Origin: Candidatus Anaplasma sp. TIGMIC
GTDB lineage: Bacteria; Pseudomonadota; Alphaproteobacteria; Rickettsiales; Anaplasmataceae
Direction: 5' to 3'
Length of the DNA stretch: 60,983 bases
NCBI RefSeq assembly: GCF_028204095.1
Contig: NZ_JAQLOH010000002.1
Location: 1-60,983 of the forward strand
This document shows positions 1-8,283 of the stretch, piece after piece. The notes under the pieces were generated by a model. The model saw only the letters and a list, made by a program, of their open reading frames with translations. It ran no database searches and had not been told where the DNA came from. The position numbers and the translations under genes were made by a program. The first letter of the stretch is position 1. Every line of letters starts with the position of its first letter.

Positions 1-44
1 AACAAGGTAGCTGTAGGTGAACCTGCGGCTGGATTACCTCCTTT
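1..44 (+). rRNA. rrs: 16S ribosomal RNA, 3' end only
   Basis: The first bases carry the universal 3' terminus of bacterial 16S rRNA: the AACAAGGTAGC block, the GTGAACCTGCGGCTGG helix 45 region, and the anti-Shine-Dalgarno tail ending in CCTCCTTT. Only the last ~44 nt are in the window. No spacer tRNA and no 23S 5' end follow; sdhC begins about 95 nt later. Separation of 16S from 23S-5S is a known trait of Rickettsiales. The exact mature 3' nucleotide is uncertain by one or two bases. Confidence 0.95.
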
Positions 45-139
45 AGGCTTTTTTATCATGTGTTTCATCTTATGGTGATGTATGTGGTAAATGTGCCGCC
101 GTCTTTATTTCTATTTATGAATAACTCGGGGGCTGCGCA

Positions 140-517
140 GTGTCGAGGTCTAGGCCTTTGTCTCCGCATCTTGGGGTCTACAGGCTACCTGTTACTGCGT
201 TGCTTTCAATATCGCACAGGGCGGCTGGGGTTCTCCTGTATTTGGGGTTGACCTTTTTCTCATGGCTGTTGGTTTTCCTTACATTTTATCCGGGGGTGGT
301 GCGTGCACTACTTGCGTACCGGGTCGTAGAGTATGTTGTTGAGGCAGGCCTTTTTGTGTGGTTTGGTTCTCTTTGCTATCACTATTGCAATGGAATAAGG
401 CATCTCTTTTGGGACTGTGGGATAGGTCTTGGTAAAAAAGCTGCAACAATAAGTGGTTATGTGACGCTGGCTGTGGCGGTTTCGCTTGCGTTGGGACTGT
501 TTTTCATTTGGTATTAG
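140..517 (+). CDS. sdhC: succinate dehydrogenase cytochrome b556 subunit
   Basis: Membrane anchor subunit of complex II, passing electrons from succinate to ubiquinone and helping bind heme b. The 125-residue protein has the family N-terminus RPLSPHLGVYR, the LSISHRAAG motif (residues 22-30) near the quinone site, and HxxxGIRHLFWD, in which His81 aligns with the heme-ligand position and His88 with the GIRH histidine. Three hydrophobic helices are visible. The start is GTG at 140, since a stop codon lies in frame at 122. sdhD follows after 12 nt, so the two are co-transcribed. The catalytic sdhA and sdhB genes are not in the window. Confidence 0.93.
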   Translation: MSRSRPLSPHLGVYRLPVTALLSISHRAAGVLLYLGLTFFSWLLVFLTFYPGVVRALLAYRVVEYVVEAGLFVWFGSLCYHYCNGIRHLFWDCGIGLGKKAATISGYVTLAVAVSLALGLFFIWY

Positions 518-529
518 CGATCATTGATT

Positions 530-862
530 ATGTATGGCAAGAGTGTATTATCTTGGTGGCTGCAGCGTATAACTGCGCTAATCATGTTGCCATTCCCTAT
601 TCTTTTCGTGATGGCCCTTTTTGCTCCAAACCTGGAAGAGGGGCTTTTGGAGTTGACTCGGGGGTATAAGGGGTTGTTTAGCGTTCTTTTTATCTTGCCT
701 GCACTATACCACGGATTTCTGGGGATCCAGGTTGTGCTAGAAGATTATGTAAGTTCCGATGTGCTAAGGGCATTTCTAATCACCTTTTTGAAGATTTTCA
801 CATCTATTACTGCGGGTGCAGTACTTGTAGTAGTTCTGATGCAGATGCTGGGTGTAAAGTAG
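530..862 (+). CDS. sdhD: succinate dehydrogenase membrane anchor subunit
   Basis: Second membrane anchor of complex II, pairing with SdhC to hold heme b and the quinone site. The N-terminal WWLQRITAL motif is typical. The segment YHGFLGIQVVLEDYV contains the heme-ligand histidine and the DY pair seen in SdhD proteins. Three membrane helices are evident in about 110 residues, the normal family size. I place the start at ATG 530; a TTG two codons upstream (524) is possible and gives the same frame. It lies directly downstream of sdhC on the same strand. Confidence 0.9.
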   Translation: MYGKSVLSWWLQRITALIMLPFPILFVMALFAPNLEEGLLELTRGYKGLFSVLFILPALYHGFLGIQVVLEDYVSSDVLRAFLITFLKIFTSITAGAVLVVVLMQMLGVK

Positions 863-1018
863 AGGGTACGCACGTATTTGTGTAGTCCTTGATTTCGGCT
901 CTACCTCTAGAGAAACTTTTCGGTACGCTTCCATTGCTAACAAGATTTTCTAAGCTTGTCTCGCGGATGTTTTAAGGCATATCATGTGCTTAATTTATTA
1001 AAAATTTAAAAACTTGCT

Positions 1019-1026
1019 TATAAAAT
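1019..1026 (+). promoter_or_regulatory. possible -10 element upstream of the 1054 gene
   Basis: The octamer TATAAAAT sits 28 nt before the start codon of the next gene, in a strongly AT-rich stretch (about 990-1026). No good -35 box is visible at the right distance. An AGGAGA ribosome site follows at 1038-1043, 10 nt before ATG 1054. The -10 call is weak; the ribosome site is clear. Confidence 0.3.
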
Positions 1027-1053
1027 AGGACATGCATAGGAGAAGATATAGTT

Positions 1054-2439
1054 ATGGCTAAAGTCGGGATAGGTGGTGCAATGAGCAGGGGTATGGGCGC
1101 TCTGTCAGAAAGAGTGCAAGGTTCTGGTATCATGAAATGGGGAAAGAAGCTTACTACAGGCTTTGGATACCTGAGCAACCACGTAAAAAATATAGCGCTT
1201 TTTGATCCCGAGGGATTTGGTGTAGTCAAGACTGTTAGGGTACCTATGGTCATGAGCCAGGTGGTTGACCACCGCCAGCCCTGCGAGTTTTTGCCAAGCG
1301 AGTGCTTCAAGAAAGGACGACAGATGAGAGTTGAAAGGGGGCAACTCTTCTCTAATGGTATGGGTTTTCCCATAGAGCCTATTGCGGATGCTGGGCTTGA
1401 GCGTGCCGTGACTTACGATAACAAGCAGCTTTACGCTATAAACACGAGTAATACTAAAGAGGTTTTCAAGGCCTTAGGGCTTAACGAAAAAAAATTCAAA
1501 AACAAGCGCCTGGTTATTGCTTGTGATGGTGTTACGGTAGTGCCGACACCTATTGGCAAGGATCGAAGGCTCATGAGAGCCGTTTATAATGCAGAGGTTT
1601 CTCCAGAAACACGGAGAATCAAGAACGAAGTTACCGGAAGCACGATGTGGATTCCCACAATTCTCGTTGCTATGCCAATCAACCTTATTACGGGTATGAG
1701 TAATGTTGTCATGATGGTGCCTCATGCACTATTTAATGGCGCGGCTAAGCTTGTAGATAGGGGTGCGTCTGCACTTGAAGAAAAGTATAAGCATGTATCT
1801 GTGGCAAAAAGCAGAGGCACTATTGTGGGAGGTTACTCCTTTGTGGCTCATTATGCGGTCATGGGCTTTATTTTAAGAAGTGTTGAACGGATTTTATCAT
1901 CTGCGTCATGCTGTATTGGTGGTTTGAGATCCGTAAGTGTAGCAGTGCTGAGATCGGTGCCCCTGTTTGTAAATGCGGGTTGTAACACGAGTCGGGCACA
2001 GTTCGCTGTAGGACAGCGTTATCTGAGTGAGACCTTCAGTGGTATTTGGGATGTGGCCAAGAGGTTTGTAAGCGACACCAAGGATTCTCTACAGGTATAT
2101 AGTGGCGTTGATACAGGTGTAAATAGGGAAACAGACATTGATGTAAATGCGTACGATGCCGTTGTGGACAATACGCGTGAATCTGCTAGGGAACGACAAA
2201 AAACAACATCTCCGGGTGTGGAGAATGTAGTTGATCGAAATCTTGGAGTAAACCGAGAGCATAAAGGGTTACCGGCAACTCTATCATTGTGTGAGGCAGA
2301 TATGCTTTGCGTCAAGAAGGTAGGCCATGATCTGTCGGAGTTGGGGGTTACCGTGGGTTATGGTACTGCTGACCAAGTTCGTGATAATTTTGTAGGTTCA
2401 GCAAGCGTGAAAGTAGGACAGCTTGGGTCATCAAGGTAG
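1054..2439 (+). CDS. hypothetical membrane-associated protein, likely lineage-specific
   Basis: I do not recognise this 461-residue protein. The start ATG is well supported by AGGAGA (1038-1043). Residues 1-190 look soluble and basic, beginning with a glycine- and methionine-rich stretch. Two or three hydrophobic segments follow: roughly 195-222, 248-270 and a weaker one near 285-300. The last ~150 residues are hydrophilic, and the protein ends in SSR. There is no Sec signal peptide and no catalytic motif that I can name. It stands alone between sdhD and a 1.5 kb gene-free stretch, with its own ribosome site and probably its own promoter. The soluble-hydrophobic-soluble layout resembles the membrane proteins at 47-57 kb, and an exported or host-directed role is possible but unproven. 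Confidence 0.8.
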   Translation: MAKVGIGGAMSRGMGALSERVQGSGIMKWGKKLTTGFGYLSNHVKNIALFDPEGFGVVKTVRVPMVMSQVVDHRQPCEFLPSECFKKGRQMRVERGQLFSNGMGFPIEPIADAGLERAVTYDNKQLYAINTSNTKEVFKALGLNEKKFKNKRLVIACDGVTVVPTPIGKDRRLMRAVYNAEVSPETRRIKNEVTGSTMWIPTILVAMPINLITGMSNVVMMVPHALFNGAAKLVDRGASALEEKYKHVSVAKSRGTIVGGYSFVAHYAVMGFILRSVERILSSASCCIGGLRSVSVAVLRSVPLFVNAGCNTSRAQFAVGQRYLSETFSGIWDVAKRFVSDTKDSLQVYSGVDTGVNRETDIDVNAYDAVVDNTRESARERQKTTSPGVENVVDRNLGVNREHKGLPATLSLCEADMLCVKKVGHDLSELGVTVGYGTADQVRDNFVGSASVKVGQLGSSR

Positions 2440-3915
2440 TAGGATAATTTGAAAAGATTCTGGCTGCCACAATTGTGGCGTATTTTGAAAGGTTACGTAA
2501 TTTGCCAGATACGTTTAATTCGTAGGCCGTTTGATACCAGTAAGCTAGGTGCTGATGCGTCTATGACTGGTGGTTACTGCATTGAAATAGTTGGACTGGT
2601 GCTGTGAGGGTCCGAAGCAGCGGACTTGGACCGTTGTCACGATATCATTGATTTAGGTAGCTGTTGTTTTTCTCAGGTATACCGTACAGAAGAGTGGTTG
2701 GAAGAGAGCCAGTGGTCCGATGGAGGGTATTTCCAGAAAATTTCATTTATGCATTATGATAGTAGCGCGTCGGCCCTGTGATGGCAGAGATCGTCGCAGC
2801 ATTTGTGTGTCGGATGGATATTGTATGCTTATGCGCCGACGATATATGTCCCATAGTGGTGAAATACTTTGATTGGGTCTGAGTTCTACGAAAGAGAAAT
2901 ATCGTGAATGGCGTTTGTGCGTTGCGTGTTTATTATTTCAAGTATCCTGAACTGCTTCCTAATAAATAAACTGAAAATTCTCTGATTAACCATTTATCCT
3001 TACATTATATTACAAGGTGATATACTCCTAGGGCTGGGAAAAAAGCTTCGTTAATCAATAAAACAGGATCCTGGAACTGTGTGCAGTACTAGATGATAAA
3101 TGCTGCTCCAATAGATAAGGGGACGTATGTTTTCCGAAATTTGCTGTCGCACTCTTGGGTACCCCAAGTAGTATAGTATTTTTTAGTCCTCAGAAGTGTG
3201 ATTGTGTGCAATGACGTAGATTTCTGTCCGAATGTCTGTGGACCACCAGGCTATACTGCACATGTGTTAACCACCGGCTTACAGATCTTGGCTTATAGCA
3301 GGTCACATGCATGCGACTTTTCTTTCTAGATAAGATGCCGCAAATTGTGCTTTGGTGTAAGCGCGACAAGCAACTTATATAGGTTTTCCGGCATCTTTTT
3401 CGCTATGTGGCTCGGTATTTATTTACTTTTTATCAACATTTTTCCTAACGTGAGATAATGCGTGTCACAGAAGCCATGTTTTGAATACCCGACTCTTGGG
3501 TGTGTATCATTAGCCTGGTCACTGTGCTACAGGGCTGATACTGAGAGCCGCGTCAAGTGTATGCAGTTTCGTAACAGAGATACTAATTCTTGGATGATTT
3601 GGAACTGTTGCAGCAACCGTGTAGGCGTTGTTGGCGATGCTGTAAGATATTGTTAATGAAGCAAATAGCTGCTGGTCATAGCTGTTGTACCATTTTTGTG
3701 TGAATGCACACAGGGTGGTTCCGATAGCTTCACGATGTACCGTATTGGCTGTGTTGTACAGTTTGATCATGTGAATGACAATATAGTGATATCAACTTAT
3801 GACGCTATACATCGAATTTCCATGATGTCCTGCAAGACATGGCGTTTAAATTTAAAGGACGTGTTATAAATCGTGTTGCAAAAGAACTTTGGGCTTCCTG
3901 ATACCGTCCGTGACC
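2440..3915. other. 1.5 kb gene-poor spacer
   Basis: No frame here looks like a real gene. The longest open frames (for example 3462-3656 + and 3519-3770 -) overlap each other, lack ribosome sites and read like noise. It lies between the end of a plus-strand gene and the 3' end of thiD (minus), so it needs no promoter. It may be decayed coding DNA, but I found no recognisable remnant. Confidence 0.6.
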
Positions 3916-4719
3916 CTACACGGTTTCACAGCATGCAATGCTATGATTGTGAAATACGGGGTTGAATCCGCAGCCGACTCTTGGAACGTTTTTAATTGTG
4001 CTAGCCACATAATCAAAGGCAAGTCCCACGCTTTTTTCTATACAAACATTTTGTGCAACAAAACTCGCTATGGCAGCCGTAAGCGTACATCCAGTACCGT
4101 GTAAAACTTCGGGAAATCTTAAGTTTTGAAACCAGAATACCCCGTTTTCAGTCAACAATACGCTTTTTATGTAGTCTTCCTTTTGGAGTATTTTGCCCTT
4201 AACCAAAACGCTTTTGATGCCGAACCTGGAGGATATACTCAATGCAGCGTCTACCATATCGTTTTCGGTATGTATACAATCTAGCCCAGAGAGTACCTTG
4301 GCTTCATCGAAGTTTGGCGTGATCAGCATTACCTTTTCTGCAATGCTAGGGATACAAGATGCAAAACTCACTGAATCTGTTAACTCATAGCCAGATGTAG
4401 AAACCATAACAGGGTCTAAGATTACCGGGATCCCGTGTGGTATACAGTTTGAAACAACCCCTATTAATTGTGCAGGCAACATGCCAATTTTTATTGCATC
4501 TATTTCGATGTCCTCTAATACGCAGACGATCTGCTTTTCCAAAACCTCAGCTGCAAGATCCCATGTTCCAAATACGCCTTGGGTATTTTGTGCGGTTACC
4601 GAAGTTATACAAGCAGCTGCATAACATCCCAACATAGTGATCGTCTTGATGTCCGCTTGCACGCCTGCGCCGCCACTCGAGTCAGAACCTGCGATGCTAA
4701 GCACCTTCCCTTTGTACAA
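3916..4719 (-). CDS. thiD: hydroxymethylpyrimidine/phosphomethylpyrimidine kinase
   Basis: Phosphorylates HMP and then HMP-phosphate to give HMP-diphosphate, the pyrimidine half of thiamine phosphate. The 267-residue ribokinase-fold protein has the N-terminal signature GSDSSGGAGVQAD (12-24), the CITSVTAQNTQG block, DPVMVSTSG, and the C-terminal anion-hole motif GTGCTLTAAIAS. Length is typical. The start is TTG at 4719, or GTG at 4704 five codons later; both keep all motifs. It overlaps the end of the Hda-like gene by 23 nt, so translation is probably coupled. thiE, the enzyme that uses its product, is at 21.3 kb. Confidence 0.95.
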   Translation of the reverse strand: MYKGKVLSIAGSDSSGGAGVQADIKTITMLGCYAAACITSVTAQNTQGVFGTWDLAAEVLEKQIVCVLEDIEIDAIKIGMLPAQLIGVVSNCIPHGIPVILDPVMVSTSGYELTDSVSFASCIPSIAEKVMLITPNFDEAKVLSGLDCIHTENDMVDAALSISSRFGIKSVLVKGKILQKEDYIKSVLLTENGVFWFQNLRFPEVLHGTGCTLTAAIASFVAQNVCIEKSVGLAFDYVASTIKNVPRVGCGFNPVFHNHSIACCETV

Positions 4720-5374
4720 AATCAGCCCTCCGGATTATGGATTTTACGAACGGAATTGTTACTCCTCCAGATGTGAATGCCAGCTCGTCATCTATTAGAT
4801 TTACTATATCACTGAGCTTCTTAAATGAACGTTCCACGTTGTTGAGAATATAGTTTATTGTTTTGGCATCAGTATGCATTTGCCTGTCCGTAAATAACTT
4901 AACGAGCATTATACGTAGAAGCTCTTCATTAGGGTTGGCAAGCTCTGCAGACATGGTTGAGAGTATACGCGATTCCAAATCTTTTAGCTTAAAATTCAAT
5001 TGTCGTGGTGATACGGAAGCCGTCATCAAGAGAGGTTTACCATTTTCCTTTGCGCAATTATAGCAGTGAAGTAACCAGGCTTCATCCGCAATGTGCTCTA
5101 TATTTTCGACAACTACTGCGTTACTCCCCTTTATCGCTACCATAGTGGACTCTACGGTGTCATAAGTCAGAAAATGGGCTTTCCTAAGCTTTTGCCACAT
5201 GTGAGCCAAGTGTGTTTTACCAGAGCCCGTGACACCATATAGCACAAAGCATCCCCAGAAATCGCAGTTCATAAGCAGATTATAGGTATTGCGGTTGCTA
5301 TCAAGAACCACATAATCTGAGCATTGGTAAGAGTGTACCTCTTGCACGTCGAATAGTTTCAATTGTTTAAACAT
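4697..5374 (-). CDS. hdaA: DnaA-related regulatory ATPase (Hda/HdaA-like)
   Basis: Probable regulator of replication initiation: Hda proteins bind the sliding clamp and stimulate hydrolysis of ATP bound to DnaA. From the ATG at 5374 the protein is 225 residues. QLKLF at residues 4-8 fits the clamp-binding motif that Hda carries at its extreme N-terminus. Walker A is GVTGSGKT (47-54). The Walker B region reads VVVENIEHIADE, with glutamate where DnaA has aspartate. No C-terminal DNA-binding domain is present, which separates it from DnaA. A longer frame to 5422 would overlap the upstream gene; the chosen start leaves a 4-nt gap. The order PerM-Hda is common in alphaproteobacteria. Confidence 0.85.
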   Translation of the reverse strand: MFKQLKLFDVQEVHSYQCSDYVVLDSNRNTYNLLMNCDFWGCFVLYGVTGSGKTHLAHMWQKLRKAHFLTYDTVESTMVAIKGSNAVVVENIEHIADEAWLLHCYNCAKENGKPLLMTASVSPRQLNFKLKDLESRILSTMSAELANPNEELLRIMLVKLFTDRQMHTDAKTINYILNNVERSFKKLSDIVNLIDDELAFTSGGVTIPFVKSIIRRADFVQREGA

Positions 5375-5378
5375 AGAA

Positions 5379-6470
5379 CTATCTACCCAGGTAAAAGCGG
5401 CTTGTTGTGTATTTCTCCACAACGAACTGCGTAAACACGCTCAATATTGCGGTCACCGGCACCGCTAGTAATGCTCCCGCTATCCCTGCGTGGGAACTGA
5501 AAACTACCATGCCCAGCACTATCCAGACTTGGTTCAAGGATAGTTTCTTTCCCACGATCAACGGTGTTATAACGTTTGACTCGACAGTTTGACCGACAAT
5601 AAACATTAGCACGACAGTTGCAGCCTTAGCCAGCCCTAACCCCTGCGACATGGAAATGCCCACTCCAAGCACGCAACACAGAATTGGCCCCACATATGGT
5701 ACGAACGTCATCAGCCCGGAGACAAAGCCAAGAATCAGCGAGTAGTCAAGACCCATAACAACAAAACACACACAATAGTAACACGACAGCAGCAAACATA
5801 CCAATGTCTGCCCCCGCAAATAAGCCGCAATTACCTCATCAACTCTACGTGCGCAGTGTAAAAAGCTAACCCTGTGCCGAGGAGGCACCAGATCGTTAAT
5901 CCTGCCCAGCAAGGAATTCCAGCTCCCCAGTATGTAGAAAGACAACAACAGCGTAAGTAGCATCTTTATAATAGACGCTCCAACGCCTATGCTTGAATGT
6001 GCCACCCCAACTACTGCCTTACCAAAATACCCAGAAGCGCTGTTCAGGAGCTTCAGCAATTCTGCATTATCGCCGTGGACTAGACTTTTTGTTACGAAAC
6101 TCAGGGGATCTCCTGTGTCGTTTATTATATCCCTATAGGATGGTAATCCACTGGCACTAAGAAGCCCTTTTAAATCCTTTAAGTCAATGAACGGAGCCCT
6201 ATCAACTAGCAACTTTACTATGCCAAGGGCCTGAGAGTAGAGTATAGGAGTCAAGAACACTACAAGTGCTCCAAGAACACACGTACAGGAGAAGACTATT
6301 GCGAACGACGATACCATGCGGGGAAGCCCAACAGCTTCCATCCTATTAACAACAGGATTTAAAAGATATGCTATGACTACCGCAAAGCAGCACGAACAAA
6401 GCACTGGCCGAACAACCACAACCAGGGCGACAACAGCGATCGCAACCAAAAAAAGGTTTACGTACTTCAC
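5379..6470 (-). CDS. AI-2E family transporter (PerM-like permease)
   Basis: Multi-pass inner-membrane protein of the AI-2E/PerM superfamily, whose members export small molecules or act as ion antiporters; the substrate is unknown. Typical features are the paired N-terminal helices, VVIAYLLNPVVNRMEAVGLPR near the start, a long soluble stretch rich in Leu and Asp, YLRGQTLVCLLL, the FVPYVGPILC signature, and a C-terminal block with ESNVITPLIVGKKLSLNQVWI. I place the start at GTG 6470, which has an AGGTGGG-type site upstream; a TTG at 6521 would add 17 residues with no membrane role. It leads the PerM-Hda-ThiD row, 4 nt from the next gene. Confidence 0.88.
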   Translation of the reverse strand: MKYVNLFLVAIAVVALVVVVRPVLCSCCFAVVIAYLLNPVVNRMEAVGLPRMVSSFAIVFSCTCVLGALVVFLTPILYSQALGIVKLLVDRAPFIDLKDLKGLLSASGLPSYRDIINDTGDPLSFVTKSLVHGDNAELLKLLNSASGYFGKAVVGVAHSSIGVGASIIKMLLTLLLSFYILGSWNSLLGRINDLVPPRHRVSFLHCARRVDEVIAAYLRGQTLVCLLLSCYYCVCFVVMGLDYSLILGFVSGLMTFVPYVGPILCCVLGVGISMSQGLGLAKAATVVLMFIVGQTVESNVITPLIVGKKLSLNQVWIVLGMVVFSSHAGIAGALLAVPVTAILSVFTQFVVEKYTTSRFYLGR

Positions 6471-6930
6471 CTTACTTTCCCACCTAACTTCCCACTCAAG
6501 GAAGGCGCAAACACAGCGCAATTTTACAGCAATTTATTCGCCGTATTCAATTATTTTGAAAGCCAATGCGCTTCCGTACAATGTCTTCTAAACTTTCTTC
6601 ACTAAATATTGGAAATTTGTTTTTTGGAGGGCACTTACTTCACAGAGCCACAGTTTTGTGTGGACGAAATCTGAAAATCCAAATGAGCCACAGACGTACC
6701 CGGACATCTGCAGTACTCTCAATGTACGAAATAACGTATCCGCAAAACTGAAGAGAAACGCGAAGCCACATACGTCCATGATATTAGCTGATTGGGAACG
6801 GTACACTGCAAACCCGCAGCATGCGTAATCAGATGGCAAAAACCAGCATGTCCTCTTTCACGGGGCTCGCAACTCAAAACCCGTATACAATAGGTAAAAC
6901 GCCCAGAGTGCCAAGAACGAGTAACAGACA
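6471..6930. other. spacer between tRNA-Leu and the PerM-like gene
   Basis: About 460 nt without a credible gene. Short open frames on both strands overlap and lack ribosome sites. It must carry the promoter for the PerM-Hda-ThiD row if that row is not read through from rpsD/tRNA-Leu, but I see no clear promoter box. Confidence 0.5.
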
Positions 6931-7016
6931 TGGTGCCCATGGGGAGACTTGAACTCCCACGACCGCGAGGTCAGCGGATTTTAAGTCCGCTGCGTCTACC
7001 ATTCCGCCACATGGAC
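6931..7016 (-). tRNA. tRNA-Leu (anticodon UAA)
   Basis: Read on the minus strand the sequence folds as a class II tRNA. The acceptor stem pairs GTCCATG with CATGGGC (one G-U pair), the anticodon stem GCGGA/TCCGC holds the loop CTTAAAA with anticodon TAA, there is a variable arm, and the T arm is GGGAG-TTCAAGT-CTCCC. The discriminator is A, followed by an encoded CCA, so the call includes those three bases. It ends 10 nt before the stop codon of rpsD on the same strand, so it probably follows rpsD in one transcript. Confidence 0.93.
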
Positions 7017-7026
7017 TGCACTACCA

Positions 7027-7641
7027 CTAGCCGGAGTAGAATTCCACGACTAAGTTGACTTCCATGTTAGCCGGATAAGGCACGTCTGAATACTTGGGCA
7101 CATTGAGACACTTCGCAGACAACGCCTCAGTGTTTACTTCCAAGTGGTCAGGCACACGTCTTTCTGTTGATTGAATAGCCGCCAACACCATAGGAAGCTG
7201 TGAAGCTCTTTTTCTAACTTCGACCAAATCCCCGGGTTTTACAGAGTAACTAGGTATATTTACAACTCTCCCGTTGACGGTAACATGTTTGTGTGAAACA
7301 AGCTGTCGCGCAGAAAACATAGTAGGAACAAACCCGGCGCTGTAAACAACTGCGGCAAGCCGCAATTCCAACGCTCCAACGAGATTATCCCCAGTATCAC
7401 CCTTCTTCTTGTAGGCCTTTAGAAACATATTTCTCAGCTGGCGACTGGAAACTGCATAATAACACTTGAATTTCTGGTGAGCTACAAACTGCCTACCGAA
7501 GCTGGAAAGCTTTTTATATCCCATAGCGCCATGCTGGCCAGGAGGGTAGTTTCTAGTGTTAAACGGGTCCTTAGACCTACCCCACAAGTTCACCCCCAGT
7601 CTACGACTGGCCCTGTATTTTCTATTTACAACCGATACCAT
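7027..7641 (-). CDS. rpsD: 30S ribosomal protein S4
   Basis: Primary 16S-binding protein that nucleates the 30S body. The 204-residue product is the normal length. It begins [20 protein letters not shown], contains the PPGQHG motif and the S4 RNA-binding domain with [23 protein letters not shown] near residues 105-130. I choose ATG 7641, preceded by GTAGGTAG; the longer open frame to 7698 adds a hydrophobic run foreign to S4. It stands alone, unlike rpsD genes placed in an alpha operon, and is followed by tRNA-Leu. Confidence 0.95.
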   Translation of the reverse strand: MVSVVNRKYRASRRLGVNLWGRSKDPFNTRNYPPGQHGAMGYKKLSSFGRQFVAHQKFKCYYAVSSRQLRNMFLKAYKKKGDTGDNLVGALELRLAAVVYSAGFVPTMFSARQLVSHKHVTVNGRVVNIPSYSVKPGDLVEVRKRASQLPMVLAAIQSTERRVPDHLEVNTEALSAKCLNVPKYSDVPYPANMEVNLVVEFYSG

Positions 7642-8047
7642 ACTACCTACACAAAAACAGAAAAAGAACACCACATGGTACTGCACAGCAGCTACCAAAA
7701 TGGCGCGCGCAAAAACCCGCGTCTCGGTGCGGAAGTATGATCATTTTAAGTATGTGTGTCAATCAATTTTGTGAGGGTAGCGCAAGCATTCAGACATTCT
7801 GTGTATGTGTGGGATTGCTATATGTTGGTGTACGGTACATACGGTTCTCATTTAAAAACAATACGGTGATTCCTTGTACGATCTGGAATACGAGCACCAC
7901 CATAGCATGATAAAACACCACTCTTACAGCAGTCTACACATCACATGTGAATTGAGAAAAATTCAGTGCATCATGTATGTTGTCTGGACAAAACTTGTAT
8001 TTTGCCGTAGAGCTAACGGGGCTATTACTGATAAGAGGTGAGCGGCT
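7642..8047. other. divergent spacer between rpsD and iscX
   Basis: About 400 nt holding the start regions of two divergent genes. No gene is supported. The run of 24 codons from ATG 7700 (+) ends quickly and has no recognisable product. Confidence 0.5.
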
Positions 8048-8248
8048 GTGAAGTGGGATGATACCGAGGAAATAGTTGCTCTCTTGGAAGAGTTCTTTCC
8101 AGAGCAGGATATTTTTGCGTTACGGTTTACTGAGCTTCGTGAGATGGTGATGTCTTTACCGGGTTTTGATGCGGACGATGACGGCTGCAACGAAAGCGTG
8201 CTAGAGGCTATTCAGATGGGATGGTATTCTGAGAGGGAAGAGAAATAG
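8048..8248 (+). CDS. iscX: Fe-S cluster assembly protein IscX
   Basis: Small acidic protein that binds the cysteine desulfurase IscS and modulates Fe-S cluster assembly. All 66 residues match the family: an opening KWDDTEEIVALLEEFFPEQD, then RFTELREMV, LPGFDADDD and ESVLEAIQMGW. The GTG start at 8048 is close behind a GAGGTGAG ribosome site. It is not next to other isc genes here. It converges on the PAS-domain gene, whose stop lies 35 nt downstream. Confidence 0.93.
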   Translation: MKWDDTEEIVALLEEFFPEQDIFALRFTELREMVMSLPGFDADDDGCNESVLEAIQMGWYSEREEK

Positions 8249-8283
8249 TTCCGTGCGCACAGACAAATGCGGAAAGCCCCAAT

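Noticed and set aside
3462-3770. Two opposing open frames of 64 and 83 codons in the first large spacer
   Set aside because: They overlap each other, have no ribosome site and resemble no family.
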